Shown: positions 17,095 through 25,708, counted from the first letter of the stretch. The stretch is DNA of 64,000 nucleotides from Prolixibacter denitrificans (GCF_003014495.1 NZ_PYGC01000003.1:186001-250000); one strand, 5' to 3'. Notes: generated by a model from the sequence alone, not told the origin. Program-made: numbers and translations.

Positions 17095-17240
17095 GTTGCA
17101 AATACGCAGTATTAGGCATGGCGAAGCCCCGAAGTCTCGGGGCGGTTTGACAAGTCAAACCAATGTTGCCAACTTCCTGCAGGTCTGACAGCCCCGATGC
17201 CTACCAGGATCACCCGACCATATTCAGGTGACCGTTGACG
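17095..17240 (+). repeat. attC-like site 4
   Basis: This carries the perfect hairpins GCCCCGA/TCGGGGC (17126-17143) and GGTTTGAC/GTCAAACC with an AA loop (17144-17161). The TGTTGCCAACTTCCTGC block follows, then the right end CAGGTGACCGTTG with GTTG at 17234-17237. The left end (GTTGCAAATACG) diverges from the YAACAAATTTATATG form of sites 1 and 2. Confidence 0.55.
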
Positions 17241-17269
17241 TTAATTTTCTGAATACAACAAAAGCTTTC

Positions 17270-17845
17270 ATGATAAAAAAAACAATCATATCAATAATCA
17301 CACTCTTAATTGGACTTATATCTTTTGGTCAGAATACAACATCTATCCAGAAAAAACAAGCATTAGTTTTTACAGATCATAAACACGATAGAGAATTGAA
17401 AATCTTTCTGGATATAAATAGACAGATTATTAGCATGAGTTGTAATCCTAAAATAAATGAAAATCTTATTGATTCATTGAATTCAAAGACGAGCCAGATT
17501 ATTGATTCAAGTAATGTTCATATTTATCTAAAGTCCGATAGTACCTGGATTTACTTAAAAAACAGTTATAGTTGGAATATTCACAATGAGCTTCCCAAAG
17601 TTCCCAAAACATCAGTGATTAAATACATTTTCAAAAATCAAGAAAAACTAACAGAAAAGGAGAAAAAATTACTGCATTACATGATTTTTTACTCCAATAG
17701 GAATTACGAGGATATAGATAAATTTACCTATTACCAGAATTACGAGGTTGAATCGAGACTTTTTCAATTCAGATTTGATTGTCATTTTGATGATATGAAT
17801 AAACCAATAATTAAATTAACTGGGTTTAAAGAAATAAAAAACTAA
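17270..17845 (+). CDS. Exported hypothetical protein (array gene 5)
   Basis: 191 residues from ATG 17270, with a clear signal peptide (MIKKTIISIITLLIGLISFG, cleavage before QN). An in-frame ATG at 17228 lies inside repeat site 4 and is rejected. The mature protein is charged and probably alpha/beta, without recognised domains. Codons are AT-rich. The stop TAA (17843-17845) lies inside the left box of site 5. Confidence 0.75.
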   Translation: MIKKTIISIITLLIGLISFGQNTTSIQKKQALVFTDHKHDRELKIFLDINRQIISMSCNPKINENLIDSLNSKTSQIIDSSNVHIYLKSDSTWIYLKNSYSWNIHNELPKVPKTSVIKYIFKNQEKLTEKEKKLLHYMIFYSNRNYEDIDKFTYYQNYEVESRLFQFRFDCHFDDMNKPIIKLTGFKEIKN

Positions 17846-17909
17846 CGCGAACAAGTTGTTACCTCCTGTGGGTCTGACAGCCCCGACCGCATACAAGTGA
17901 CCATTATAG
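17840..17909 (+). repeat. attC-like site 5 (short form)
   Basis: The left box AACTAAC (17840-17846) overlaps the preceding stop codon. It continues with TTGTTACCTCCTGTGGG and CTGACAGCCCCGACCG, then CATACAAGTGACCATTA. It lacks the CCCCGAAGTCTCGGGG and GGTTTGAC hairpins. The right box is ATTATAG rather than GTTR, so the copy may be decayed. Confidence 0.5.
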
Positions 17910-17917
17910 CACTCAAA

Positions 17918-17983
17918 ATGAAAAAGCTACTTACATATGCAGTGATAGTCCTGGTTGTTTTGCATTCCTTACCTCATTTTTGA
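17918..17983 (+). pseudogene. Remnant of a secreted-protein gene start
   Basis: A 21-codon frame starts 8 bp after site 5 at the normal array distance. It encodes MKKLLTYAVIVLVVLHSLPHF and then stops with TGA. It looks like a signal peptide or membrane segment whose gene has been cut. About 145 bp without clear coding content follow before the CPBP gene. It could also be a real small membrane peptide. Confidence 0.35.
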
Positions 17984-18128
17984 CAGTCTTAAGCAATTTG
18001 CTACTTTAGGGGCTTTTGCGACGGAATGGTGCTGTTTGATTGGCTTAGGCGTGACAACACCATATTTAAAAACGCTGGTACATGTACATAAAAGATACTG
18101 CTACCGCAAAATAAATATTATAAGACGT

Positions 18129-18926
18129 ATGATGAGGAAAATAGTCAAAGTTTATTTTTTGTTCTTAGCTTTTATGATTCTGACAACCGGATTGAGATAT
18201 TTCCAAATGGATATTTTCAATTTGAAAAACGTTGGAGAAATTTCGCCCATATTAATCTCAGTGATATTTATTTTGTTGATCAAGAAGGATTCATTCAAAA
18301 TGCTAGCCTTCAACAAATTTGAACTTAAACCTTTATTTCTGCCCATTGTGGCAATCATTTTTGTCATTGCCATAGATTTCATTGTTCAGTTTAGATTTCA
18401 TCTTATTCAGCCACCAGTATTCAACATGTCATTTCTGGTTAGCTTGCTGATTTATTCCGTCCTGTTTACTATTATGCTTGGAGGATTCGAGGAAATTGGT
18501 TGGAGAGGATATCTAACCAGTAAAATCATTCAGTATAAACTATCGTGGAGTCAATTGATAATTATTACAAGCGTAATTTGGTCAATTTGGCACTTACCAA
18601 CCCATTTCGCAAAATTTGAGCATCACTTTTATATCCAGTATTCAATCTTTGTCATAAGCTGTTTCGAATTTAGTATCATCATGGCTTATTTGAGAATTCG
18701 AACCAACTCAGTAATTCCGGCAATTATTATGCATTCATTGATCGCTTTATTATATGCGAGTTTTTTCAAGCCAACCTCCAATCATATGGACTTATATTTC
18801 CTGACGTTTCCAAGTATTGTCATGATTCTGATTTTATTGCCGGTTTCAATATATTACTATAGAAAAGGTCATAAGATATATTCAGATAATTATTTGAAAA
18901 CGCCTGCACCCGAATATGTAGGATAG
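18129..18926 (+). CDS. CPBP family intramembrane metalloprotease (CAAX/Abi type)
   Basis: 265 residues from ATG 18129 (ATG 18132 is equally possible). The longer frame to 17955 lacks family character. Six to eight hydrophobic segments surround the motifs GFEEIGWRG (EExxxR), IWHLPTH and IPAIIMHSL, which supply the Glu and His residues of the active site. Bacterial members include bacteriocin self-immunity and Abi proteins as well as prenyl-protein-type proteases. The role here is unknown. The gene is AT-rich, and a palindrome overlaps its stop codon. Confidence 0.85.
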   Translation: MMRKIVKVYFLFLAFMILTTGLRYFQMDIFNLKNVGEISPILISVIFILLIKKDSFKMLAFNKFELKPLFLPIVAIIFVIAIDFIVQFRFHLIQPPVFNMSFLVSLLIYSVLFTIMLGGFEEIGWRGYLTSKIIQYKLSWSQLIIITSVIWSIWHLPTHFAKFEHHFYIQYSIFVISCFEFSIIMAYLRIRTNSVIPAIIMHSLIALLYASFFKPTSNHMDLYFLTFPSIVMILILLPVSIYYYRKGHKIYSDNYLKTPAPEYVG

Positions 18927-18943
18927 CTCATAAAATATGAGCT
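18925..18943 (+). terminator. Hairpin overlapping the CPBP stop codon
   Basis: AGCTCATA (18925-18932) and TATGAGCT (18936-18943) form a perfect 8-bp stem with a 3-base loop. There is no strong T-tract, so termination is uncertain. Confidence 0.35.
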
Positions 18944-19058
18944 TTAGCGCACTATTTGGGGAATTCAGGTTTAAATTGATTCTGACTTTTGCAATTGGTG
19001 CATACCAATACGTTTAACCATGTAATTGACAATAAAAAAAGACAAAGACTGGCCACAG

Positions 19059-19085
19059 CATATTGCCACCTTCTACGGGTCTGAC
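19059..19085 (+). repeat. Partial array repeat (site 6)
   Basis: CATATTGCCACC, TTCTACGGG and TCTGAC match the TGTTGCCACCTCCTGCGGGTCTGAC block of sites 2, 4 and 5 with a few changes. Both ends of the full site are missing. It marks the right edge of the array, next to the end of the convergent ATP-grasp gene. Confidence 0.5.
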
Positions 19086-19108
19086 GGGACCATTTAACCA
19101 CCGGATTC

Positions 19109-21064
19109 TTATTTGCTCGTCACATACCGCTTCAGGTTTTTGGCGATTTCAATCCGGTCCAGGAATGAATCGATGACCATATCGTAGAGTTTCTCTTTTA
19201 GTATCTCATCCTCGATGCCAAAATCGATGTTCGGGTTATCGTTCACCTCCATTACATACACTTTTCCGGCAATCTCCTTCAGGTCGACACCGTAGAGGCC
19301 GTCACCAATCAGGGCAGCAGCTTTCAATGCCGTTTCGAGCACATGGGCGGGTACCTCACTTACCGGCAACGTTTCCGAATCGCCCGACTGCTCCTCGGCT
19401 TCTCCCTGCCAGTTATAAATCTGCCAGTGGTCCCGGGTCATGTAGTATTTGCAGGCAAACAGCGGCGTGTTGTCGATAATACCTATACGCCAGTCGAACT
19501 CCGAGTAGGTAAACTCCTGGCAAATCACCATGTCCGATTTCCGGAACAGCGTATTCAGCACCTCAAGAGCTTCCTCTTCATTGTTCACTTTCGTGATACC
19601 TAACGAAAAGGCGCTGTCGGGTTGTTTAATCACAGCCGGGTAGCTCACTCCGTCGAGGTCTTTGGGATGGAACAGGTTCTTGGTAAACACCGTGGTCTGA
19701 GGTGTTAGAATTTTATTATTCCGGAACAGCTCGTTCTGGTATATCTTGTTGGAGCAACGCAGAATCGACCACGGGTCGTCAATCACCACCAAACCTTCGG
19801 CGTAAGCCAGTCGCGACAATTCATACGTATGGTTGTTCACGCTGGTGGTTTCGCGGATAAAGAGCGCATCGAACTCGTTGATTTTATCGAAATCGTTCTT
19901 CGTGATAAACTCGGTATAAATTCCTTTCCGGTTAGCCGCCTGTTTGAATAGTTTCAACGCCGTGTTGCACGACGGTGGCGTCGTTTCCTGCGGGTTTACC
20001 AGTATAGCTAAATCATACTTATAAGCGGTTAGCCTCGATTTGTTGAAGCGTTTCTTATCGAAATATTCCCGTGCAAATTCATTGACCACCATCAGCTCAT
20101 CATCGCTGATTCTGTTCAGGTTCAGTGGCTGTATCTTTTTGATCATCCACTCCCCGTTCCGGATGAAGTATACCTTGAACAATGGCGTTTCAAACAGCTG
20201 GTATAGTTTCGGTGCGAGCCTCTTCATACCCCGCACGTTGGTGTGTCCGAAGTATACGTTCATGCTGAACTCTTTCTCCTTCACGTTTCTCAGCGCTACT
20301 TGCAACAACTCATTTATCTCAGTGGTGATGGAACGAATCACGCCCGTGCTGCTAAAATCACGAATGGTGGTCACGTTGGGAATAACCCGCTGTCCGCGGG
20401 CCGATGCCAGCAGCGACACATAGTAACCGTAGCTCTGGTACTGATACGAGCTGCACAGGTTAAAAACGCGCAAGCTGTTGTCGGTATGGTACTCCGAATT
20501 GTTGATGTATTCCTTCACTGAAATGATTTTGGCATTCACATCGGTAAAGTGCCAGGTACGCGGCTGGTTCACCACGATGATATTCTTCATCCGGTTTTGA
20601 TAGAGAGAAGCGGGTAACAGATACTCCAGCTTCAAACAATCATATCCTTCCGCGTAGTAATCCTTCACGGTCTTAACAGGTTGAAAACCCCATTGCTGAT
20701 ACCATTCCAGCAACTTCTCATTCGACGCGTCCGCTTCCAGTATCAGCTTTTCCTGCTTCCGCGAAGTCGCCAAATTCAGCGCGTGAGTCAACAGAAAACG
20801 CCCCACCCCTTTACTCTGGAACTCAGGTAAAGTAGCAATAGAATAAATACGCAGTGATTTCTTGTGCAGATGCAGGACCATCGCTCCCACCGGCCGACGC
20901 CGGGATTTTCCTTTTTCGGCTATCCAAACCTCCTGGAACGGGCTGGAGAGGCTTAGTGCCAAACTCCGACGGTTGTTTCGCTGGAAAGCAGGAAATGATT
21001 CTTTCTCCAGTTTTTCCAGGAAAATCAAGTCTTCCGGCGAAGACTTTCTAATGTGCAACGTCAT
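19109..21064 (-). CDS. GNAT acetyltransferase fused to RLAN and RimK-like ATP-grasp domains
   Basis: 651 residues in three parts. Residues 1-150 are a GNAT domain, with SIATLPEFQSKGVGRFLL as the acetyl-CoA loop. About 160-350 match the RimK-like ATP-grasp N-terminal region (RLAN), and about 370-640 are an ATP-grasp ligase with PAVIKQPDSAFSLGITKV, VICQEFTYSEFDWRIG and the metal-binding VMEVNDNPNIDFG. RimK-like ligases join amino acids to peptides, proteins or small molecules. The GNAT could acetylate a substrate or form a second amide bond. This architecture suggests a peptide-type amide product of unknown identity. It is a single-gene unit, convergent with the cassette-like array. Confidence 0.85.
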   Translation of the reverse strand: MTLHIRKSSPEDLIFLEKLEKESFPAFQRNNRRSLALSLSSPFQEVWIAEKGKSRRRPVGAMVLHLHKKSLRIYSIATLPEFQSKGVGRFLLTHALNLATSRKQEKLILEADASNEKLLEWYQQWGFQPVKTVKDYYAEGYDCLKLEYLLPASLYQNRMKNIIVVNQPRTWHFTDVNAKIISVKEYINNSEYHTDNSLRVFNLCSSYQYQSYGYYVSLLASARGQRVIPNVTTIRDFSSTGVIRSITTEINELLQVALRNVKEKEFSMNVYFGHTNVRGMKRLAPKLYQLFETPLFKVYFIRNGEWMIKKIQPLNLNRISDDELMVVNEFAREYFDKKRFNKSRLTAYKYDLAILVNPQETTPPSCNTALKLFKQAANRKGIYTEFITKNDFDKINEFDALFIRETTSVNNHTYELSRLAYAEGLVVIDDPWSILRCSNKIYQNELFRNNKILTPQTTVFTKNLFHPKDLDGVSYPAVIKQPDSAFSLGITKVNNEEEALEVLNTLFRKSDMVICQEFTYSEFDWRIGIIDNTPLFACKYYMTRDHWQIYNWQGEAEEQSGDSETLPVSEVPAHVLETALKAAALIGDGLYGVDLKEIAGKVYVMEVNDNPNIDFGIEDEILKEKLYDMVIDSFLDRIEIAKNLKRYVTSK

Positions 21065-21224
21065 GTTGGTTCATCAAGATATTTTGCCAAATAAACTAAT
21101 TTTTCAAACAGGTTATTCAGCTGCCACCAACGAAATACAGTATTTTGCCAATAAAAATCGACACGAAGCACACATGCACTGATATACTGCTATTTAAAAC
21201 TAAGACAAGACGCGAATTTATCCA

Positions 21225-21923
21225 TTAATTCGTACTCATCAGGGTTGAGATATGCTCCGCGCTCACCTCATCAAAATCTTTGATAGTTAACGATGCTCCT
21301 ATTGCATTTAATTCCTCAGCCGAATGACTGGTGGTTACCCCAATAACTCTTAAGCCCGCCCCTACAGCCGATTTTACTCCTGCAAGAGAATCTTCAAATA
21401 CGACACAACGGTAATCAGGAATAGCTATTTGCTCCAATGTCTTCAGATAAATTTCCGGATGTGGTTTACCATGAGTTACCCGGGTCCGGTCGATTATGAA
21501 TTCAAAATACTCTCTTAGTTGAAGCTTGTTCATCACCATATCGACATTCTTAGTCGGTGCCGACGTAGCCACAACGATTCTGTGACCAGCAGAACGCATT
21601 CGTTCCAGGAAATTACGTAATCCTTTCACCGGGCCTACATTCATCTCAGTTAACATACGGCGAAATTCAGCATCAACTGCCTCATTGAAATTATTTACCT
21701 CATCCTGTGTCAGCTCCCTTTTTAGTAAGGTACGAATTGCTGTGTCACCTGTTGTGCCTGAAACAATATTGGAGAAGTCGTCATCGCTAATAAAAACATT
21801 CTCTTTCTCAAAAACAGATCGCCAAGCCTTTATATGTAATGGATTGCTGTCGATAATCACACCGTCCATGTCAAATATAATCCCCATCTGCTCAACGTTT
21901 TCTCTGCTTTCCATAATCATCAA
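21225..21923 (-). CDS. HAD family phosphatase, beta-phosphoglucomutase-like
   Basis: 232 residues. Motif I DMDGVIIDS with both Asp is followed by a helical cap domain, then motif II VATSAP, the motif III Lys in HGKPHPEIY and motif IV FEDSLAGV. This is the subfamily IA pattern of beta-phosphoglucomutases and sugar-phosphate phosphatases. Several starts are possible (21923, 21914 or 21887); the last gives MGIIFDMDGV directly. An exact -7 box lies upstream at 21945-21952, so starts at or after 21923 all fit. The substrate is unknown. Confidence 0.88.
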   Translation of the reverse strand: MMIMESRENVEQMGIIFDMDGVIIDSNPLHIKAWRSVFEKENVFISDDDFSNIVSGTTGDTAIRTLLKRELTQDEVNNFNEAVDAEFRRMLTEMNVGPVKGLRNFLERMRSAGHRIVVATSAPTKNVDMVMNKLQLREYFEFIIDRTRVTHGKPHPEIYLKTLEQIAIPDYRCVVFEDSLAGVKSAVGAGLRVIGVTTSHSAEELNAIGASLTIKDFDEVSAEHISTLMSTN

Positions 21924-21944
21924 ATTGACAAGTTTCTAGAGGAG

Positions 21945-21952
21945 CAAAATTA
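21945..21952 (-). promoter_or_regulatory. -7 promoter box for the HAD phosphatase gene
   Basis: The minus strand reads TAATTTTG, an exact TAnnTTTG, 22 bp before the first possible start at 21923. No TTTG is at the expected -33 distance. Confidence 0.4.
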
Positions 21953-22121
21953 CGGTTTTAACTGACCGATTGAAATTATTCAAATTAAGAAAAAATGAAT
22001 TCTTCGCCCGGCTATCTGATTACTGAAGACTTCTCATAATGAGAATGATAAAGAGCCCAAAAATTTTCATTCTACTGAGTCTTATCGAACTAATATCTAT
22101 TTCTCTCGCTAGTCGATATAC

Positions 22122-22154
22122 AAAAAAAGAGACCCGGAGCATTACCGGGTCTCT
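22122..22154 (-). terminator. Intrinsic terminator of the M16 peptidase gene
   Basis: A perfect 10-bp stem, AGAGACCCGG (22128-22137) with CCGGGTCTCT (22145-22154). On the minus strand it runs into seven T residues. It lies about 60 bp past the stop of the peptidase gene. Confidence 0.85.
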
Positions 22155-22216
22155 TCCGCAATTCACCTATTAAAACGGGCTTATGTATTCCGGAGGCAGC
22201 TCCGGCACAAGCCAAA

Positions 22217-25153
22217 TCAATATCCAAAAATATCTTCGAGCGCCAGCTCTTCAACCGGCCCGACTGTTTTCAGTGCATTCAAATCGGCATCATTCCGGTT
22301 ACCCAGTACCAGGTATGTAAAGTGCTGGTTCTTCATATGGTCGTTAAAGAAATTCTGCACATCGGCAATGTCCGATTTCCCGACCTTGTTGTAAACATCC
22401 TCGCGGATATCCTTGTCGATACCCAACCGCTGGTTCCGCAACCAAGTCCAGAAAATGTTCGTTTTGTTGATGCGTTCCGTCTGGATATTCTTCATCACGC
22501 TCTCGCGGGCGATTCCAAACAGACGATTATCGGAAATCATGTTATCCAACAAACCGTTCATGGCACCAATCGCATCCATCATTTTATCGGCTTGCGTGTA
22601 AACAGCTCCGTTGATGTAGAAAGGTTCTTCTTTCTTCGATGGCGCACTGTAACCAGCCCAGGCAGAATAAGCCAATGCTCTCGATTCACGGATTTCCTGG
22701 AATACAACCGAACTCATCGAGTTGCCGTAATATTCATTGAACAGCTGCGAGTTAACGTACGTATCGGGCGAGAACGGCAGACTTTGCGACATCATCCGGA
22801 TATCGACCTGCGATTTGTCGTAGTTCACGAAGAAAACCTTATTCTCATTTGTCGGCTGCATCACAAATTCTTTTTCTGCCGGGATCGATTTCAACTCGGC
22901 CGGAATCTGGTGCCCTTCCTTCACCATCTGGAAAACCTGATCGGAAGTCGTCGGACCATAATAGAACACGCGATGTGGGTAATGACTGAACTCGTGCAGT
23001 TTGGCAACCAAAACAGCCGGATCAACTTTGTGGAGTTCCTCTTCCGGAATCACATTCGTGAACGGATTCTCCTTGCCGTACTGTCCATAATACTGCAGAG
23101 CACGACGAATCTGATATTGATTCAGTTTGGCATCGGCACGCTCTTTCAAAAGACCATCCACCATTTTATCATAGGCTTCCTGATCGGGTTGGGCATTGGC
23201 CAGCAAATGCTCCAGCAATTCCATTCCCTTCTTCGCATTCTTATCCAAACCGGAAATGAATACATACGAACGGTCGTTACCGGTGTTCACATTCAAATCG
23301 ACTCCCAGCTTATAGAATTCCTTTTTCAGGGCAGCAGCCGGATATTTATCGGTTCCCAGGTAAGGCAAATATTTAACCGCCAGTTCGAGTAACGGATCGT
23401 GATTCCGTCCCATGTCGACTACATAATCCAACTGGAAGAGCTCATTGGTTTCATTGGGAATATAGTCCATCTTCACTCCTTCTGCCAACGGCTTCTCATC
23501 GATAGCCTCCTCAAAGTTGACAAACCGGGGCTCCAGGGGCTCGACTTTCTGAGCCGTAAAATCAGTGAAGAACTTCGACTGATCCTGACGGTTGATGGAG
23601 ATAGGCGTGATTTCCGGCTTCTCTACCTTCACCAGCCCTTTCGCTTCTCCTGTTCGTTTATAGGCCAACACATAGTTATCTTTATAATGCTCGCGGGCAA
23701 AAGCCACCAATTCATCTTTGGTGATTTTCTCCATCTCATCGTAGAAAGCCAGTTCGTCGGCCCAGTTGGTTTTCTTGATAAAGGAATTCAGATAATTGAA
23801 GACTCTCCATTTACCTTCGTTCTGACGGATGGCATTTAAACGCAATTGATTGACGGTAGCCTGAATCAGCCAATCGTCAAACTCTCCGTTCTTCACTTTT
23901 CCAACTTCTCCCAGCAACAGGTCACGAACCTCGTCAAGCGATTGTCCCTGTCGTGGTGTTCCATACAGCCGATGTTCGCCATACTCGTTGTGGAAGTCAC
24001 TGTAGCTACCCGCTTTCAATACTTTCTGGCTTTGATTCAAATCGAGGTCGATCAAACCAGCCGTAGAGTTCGTCAGGATATAATCAATCATCGTCACAAA
24101 TTTCCTATCGGGCGAATGATAGCCATCAAAACGGTATGCCAGCATCACTCTTTCCGCATCAGGACCATATACATCCTTCACAATCGGCTTCTCAATCGGT
24201 TCCAGTTTGGCGTGTTTTACTTCCGGAAGAGGTTTCGATTTATACTTACCGAAGGTAGCGTCGACCATTTGAATTGTTTTATCGTAATCGAGATCTCCAC
24301 TAAGAATAACGGCCATGTTGTTCGGAACATACCAGGTATGATAGAAATTCATGATGTTAACCATCGAAGGATTTTTCAGGTCTTCGGGCCTTCCTATCAC
24401 ATCGGTTCCCAGCGGATGTCCGGGATAGAGGTTACTAATGATAGCCCGGTTCAAACGGCGTCCGTCATTGTCCTGCGACATGTTGAATTCTTCGTACACT
24501 GTTTCCAACTCGGTGTGGAACAAGCGAAGAACCGGGTCGCTGAAACGCTCGTATTCCATGTTGATCCACTTATTTAGTTCGTTGGATGGAATATCGTTCA
24601 TATAAACAGTAAACTCATATGATGTACCGGCATTGGTATATTTCGCACCAATCGTGGAAACCATTTTGTCGTACTCGTTTGGAATCGCATATTTCGAAGC
24701 CTCCTGCGATACCTCGTCAATCTGTTTGTAAATGGCTTTCTTCACTTCCGGATCGGTCGCGGCTTTGTGCGCTTCGAATAAGCCGGATATGGAGTCGAGC
24801 AATACCTTTTCTTTTCCCCAGTCATTGGTACCGAATTCGTCGGTTCCCTTGAACATCATGTGCTCGAAATAGTGAGCCAGTCCGGTTGTTTCTCTCGGGT
24901 CATTCAATGAACCGGCACGCACGCCGATAAAAGTAAAAATACGGGGTTCGTCGGTGTTCTGCGACAAATAAACCTTCAATCCATTATCCAGCGTGTAAAT
25001 GCGGGTTTTCAACGGATCGTTGGTTACTTCTTCGTACTTATAACCGTTGGAATCGGTTTTCTGAAGGGTTACATACTTCGATTTCTTCTCACTACAAGAG
25101 AAGAACAGGCTAATGACGGTCATCACCATCAGCACTTGGAAAAGCTTTTTCAT
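22217..25153 (-). CDS. M16 family zinc metallopeptidase, lipoprotein
   Basis: 978 residues, two tandem M16 halves as in pitrilysin-type enzymes. The N-terminus is a lipoprotein signal with lipobox LFFSC (Cys20), so the enzyme is probably membrane-anchored in the periplasm or outer membrane. The inverted zinc motif HYFEH lies near residue 91 in GLAHYFEHMMFKG, with the third ligand Glu downstream in ETVYEEFN. The second half (from about 550) lacks the zinc motif, as usual, and has the Arg/Tyr-rich substrate region around RALAYSAWAGY. It is a single-gene transcription unit with its own terminator. Confidence 0.93.
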   Translation of the reverse strand: MKKLFQVLMVMTVISLFFSCSEKKSKYVTLQKTDSNGYKYEEVTNDPLKTRIYTLDNGLKVYLSQNTDEPRIFTFIGVRAGSLNDPRETTGLAHYFEHMMFKGTDEFGTNDWGKEKVLLDSISGLFEAHKAATDPEVKKAIYKQIDEVSQEASKYAIPNEYDKMVSTIGAKYTNAGTSYEFTVYMNDIPSNELNKWINMEYERFSDPVLRLFHTELETVYEEFNMSQDNDGRRLNRAIISNLYPGHPLGTDVIGRPEDLKNPSMVNIMNFYHTWYVPNNMAVILSGDLDYDKTIQMVDATFGKYKSKPLPEVKHAKLEPIEKPIVKDVYGPDAERVMLAYRFDGYHSPDRKFVTMIDYILTNSTAGLIDLDLNQSQKVLKAGSYSDFHNEYGEHRLYGTPRQGQSLDEVRDLLLGEVGKVKNGEFDDWLIQATVNQLRLNAIRQNEGKWRVFNYLNSFIKKTNWADELAFYDEMEKITKDELVAFAREHYKDNYVLAYKRTGEAKGLVKVEKPEITPISINRQDQSKFFTDFTAQKVEPLEPRFVNFEEAIDEKPLAEGVKMDYIPNETNELFQLDYVVDMGRNHDPLLELAVKYLPYLGTDKYPAAALKKEFYKLGVDLNVNTGNDRSYVFISGLDKNAKKGMELLEHLLANAQPDQEAYDKMVDGLLKERADAKLNQYQIRRALQYYGQYGKENPFTNVIPEEELHKVDPAVLVAKLHEFSHYPHRVFYYGPTTSDQVFQMVKEGHQIPAELKSIPAEKEFVMQPTNENKVFFVNYDKSQVDIRMMSQSLPFSPDTYVNSQLFNEYYGNSMSSVVFQEIRESRALAYSAWAGYSAPSKKEEPFYINGAVYTQADKMMDAIGAMNGLLDNMISDNRLFGIARESVMKNIQTERINKTNIFWTWLRNQRLGIDKDIREDVYNKVGKSDIADVQNFFNDHMKNQHFTYLVLGNRNDADLNALKTVGPVEELALEDIFGY

Positions 25154-25708
25154 AAGTAGGTTAATTTAAATATTGATGAAACATTTAGCTGTCTGGTTTA
25201 ATTGGATATCAAGTTACTAAAAAAACCATACAATTCAATTGAGCTATCTTTAAGACGAGTAAAACGAGCTGATAAGTTGCGTGATAACTTTCGCTTTATA
25301 CAACCTGCTTTCGCTGTATTTACAAATCCTCCCCAACCATCCGGCGTCTGTTTATCCCGACAATCGCTCCTAATAAATATGTTGAATAGCAGAATTATGT
25401 TACTGTATTTTTTAAGATTTTAACTCCAGGTTGATGAAAAAGAGGGTAACATTTTATAGGCCATCGGTTACAAACCGTAAGAAAAGAGCCAAATGAAAAT
25501 GGAAGTTGATGAAGAGAATCTTCAATATGGAGGACAATTGAGATCATATCTACATCGTCTAAAACCAGCTTTGATGCCGGAAACGGCGTCCGAGGACATA
25601 AAAAAACTGCCGGGTGGCGGCCCGGCAGTTAGGAGTTAACGTGCGTAGTTATGAAGAAACTACAGCGTGGACAAAAAACAAGTTTGGGCAACTTGTGCGT
25701 TAAATATC
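25154..25708. other. 555-bp intergenic region
   Basis: AT-rich and without a convincing gene. A 47-codon frame near 25494-25640 runs through the terminator at 25600 and is not credible. The M16 gene promoter must lie near the left end, but I see no exact TAnnTTTG box. Confidence 0.5.
25600..25630 (-). terminator. Intrinsic terminator of the small exported protein gene
   Basis: A perfect 10-bp stem AACTGCCGGG (25605-25614) with CCCGGCAGTT (25621-25630). On the minus strand it is followed by a run of T. It sits about 80 bp past the stop at 25709. Confidence 0.85.

Larger units (their letters stand above)
14587..19085 (+). mobile_element. Integron-cassette-like array without integrase (CALIN-like)
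   Basis: Six AT-rich genes lie on the plus strand, and the intergenic spaces share related structured repeats. Sites 1 and 2 have paired outer boxes (YAAC with GTTR) and inner boxes (TATG with CATA) bracketing internal hairpins. This is the R''-L''-variable-L'-R' order of attC sites. In two cases the stop codon TAA lies inside the left box. G|TT breakpoints would divide the block at about 14587, 15050, 15787, 16467, 17234 and 17903. The flanking genes are GC-richer and core-like. No tyrosine recombinase is visible, hence the comparison with clusters of attC sites lacking integrases. The sites are divergent, so a non-integron repeat family remains possible. Confidence 0.55.

Noticed and set aside
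14587-19085. Reading the array repeats as a CRISPR locus
   Set aside because: The repeats are 70-146 bp, divergent, and separated by whole genes instead of short unique spacers; no cas genes are present.
25494-25640. 47-codon frame upstream of the small exported protein's terminator
   Set aside because: It runs straight through a perfect intrinsic terminator of the opposite strand and has no conserved features.
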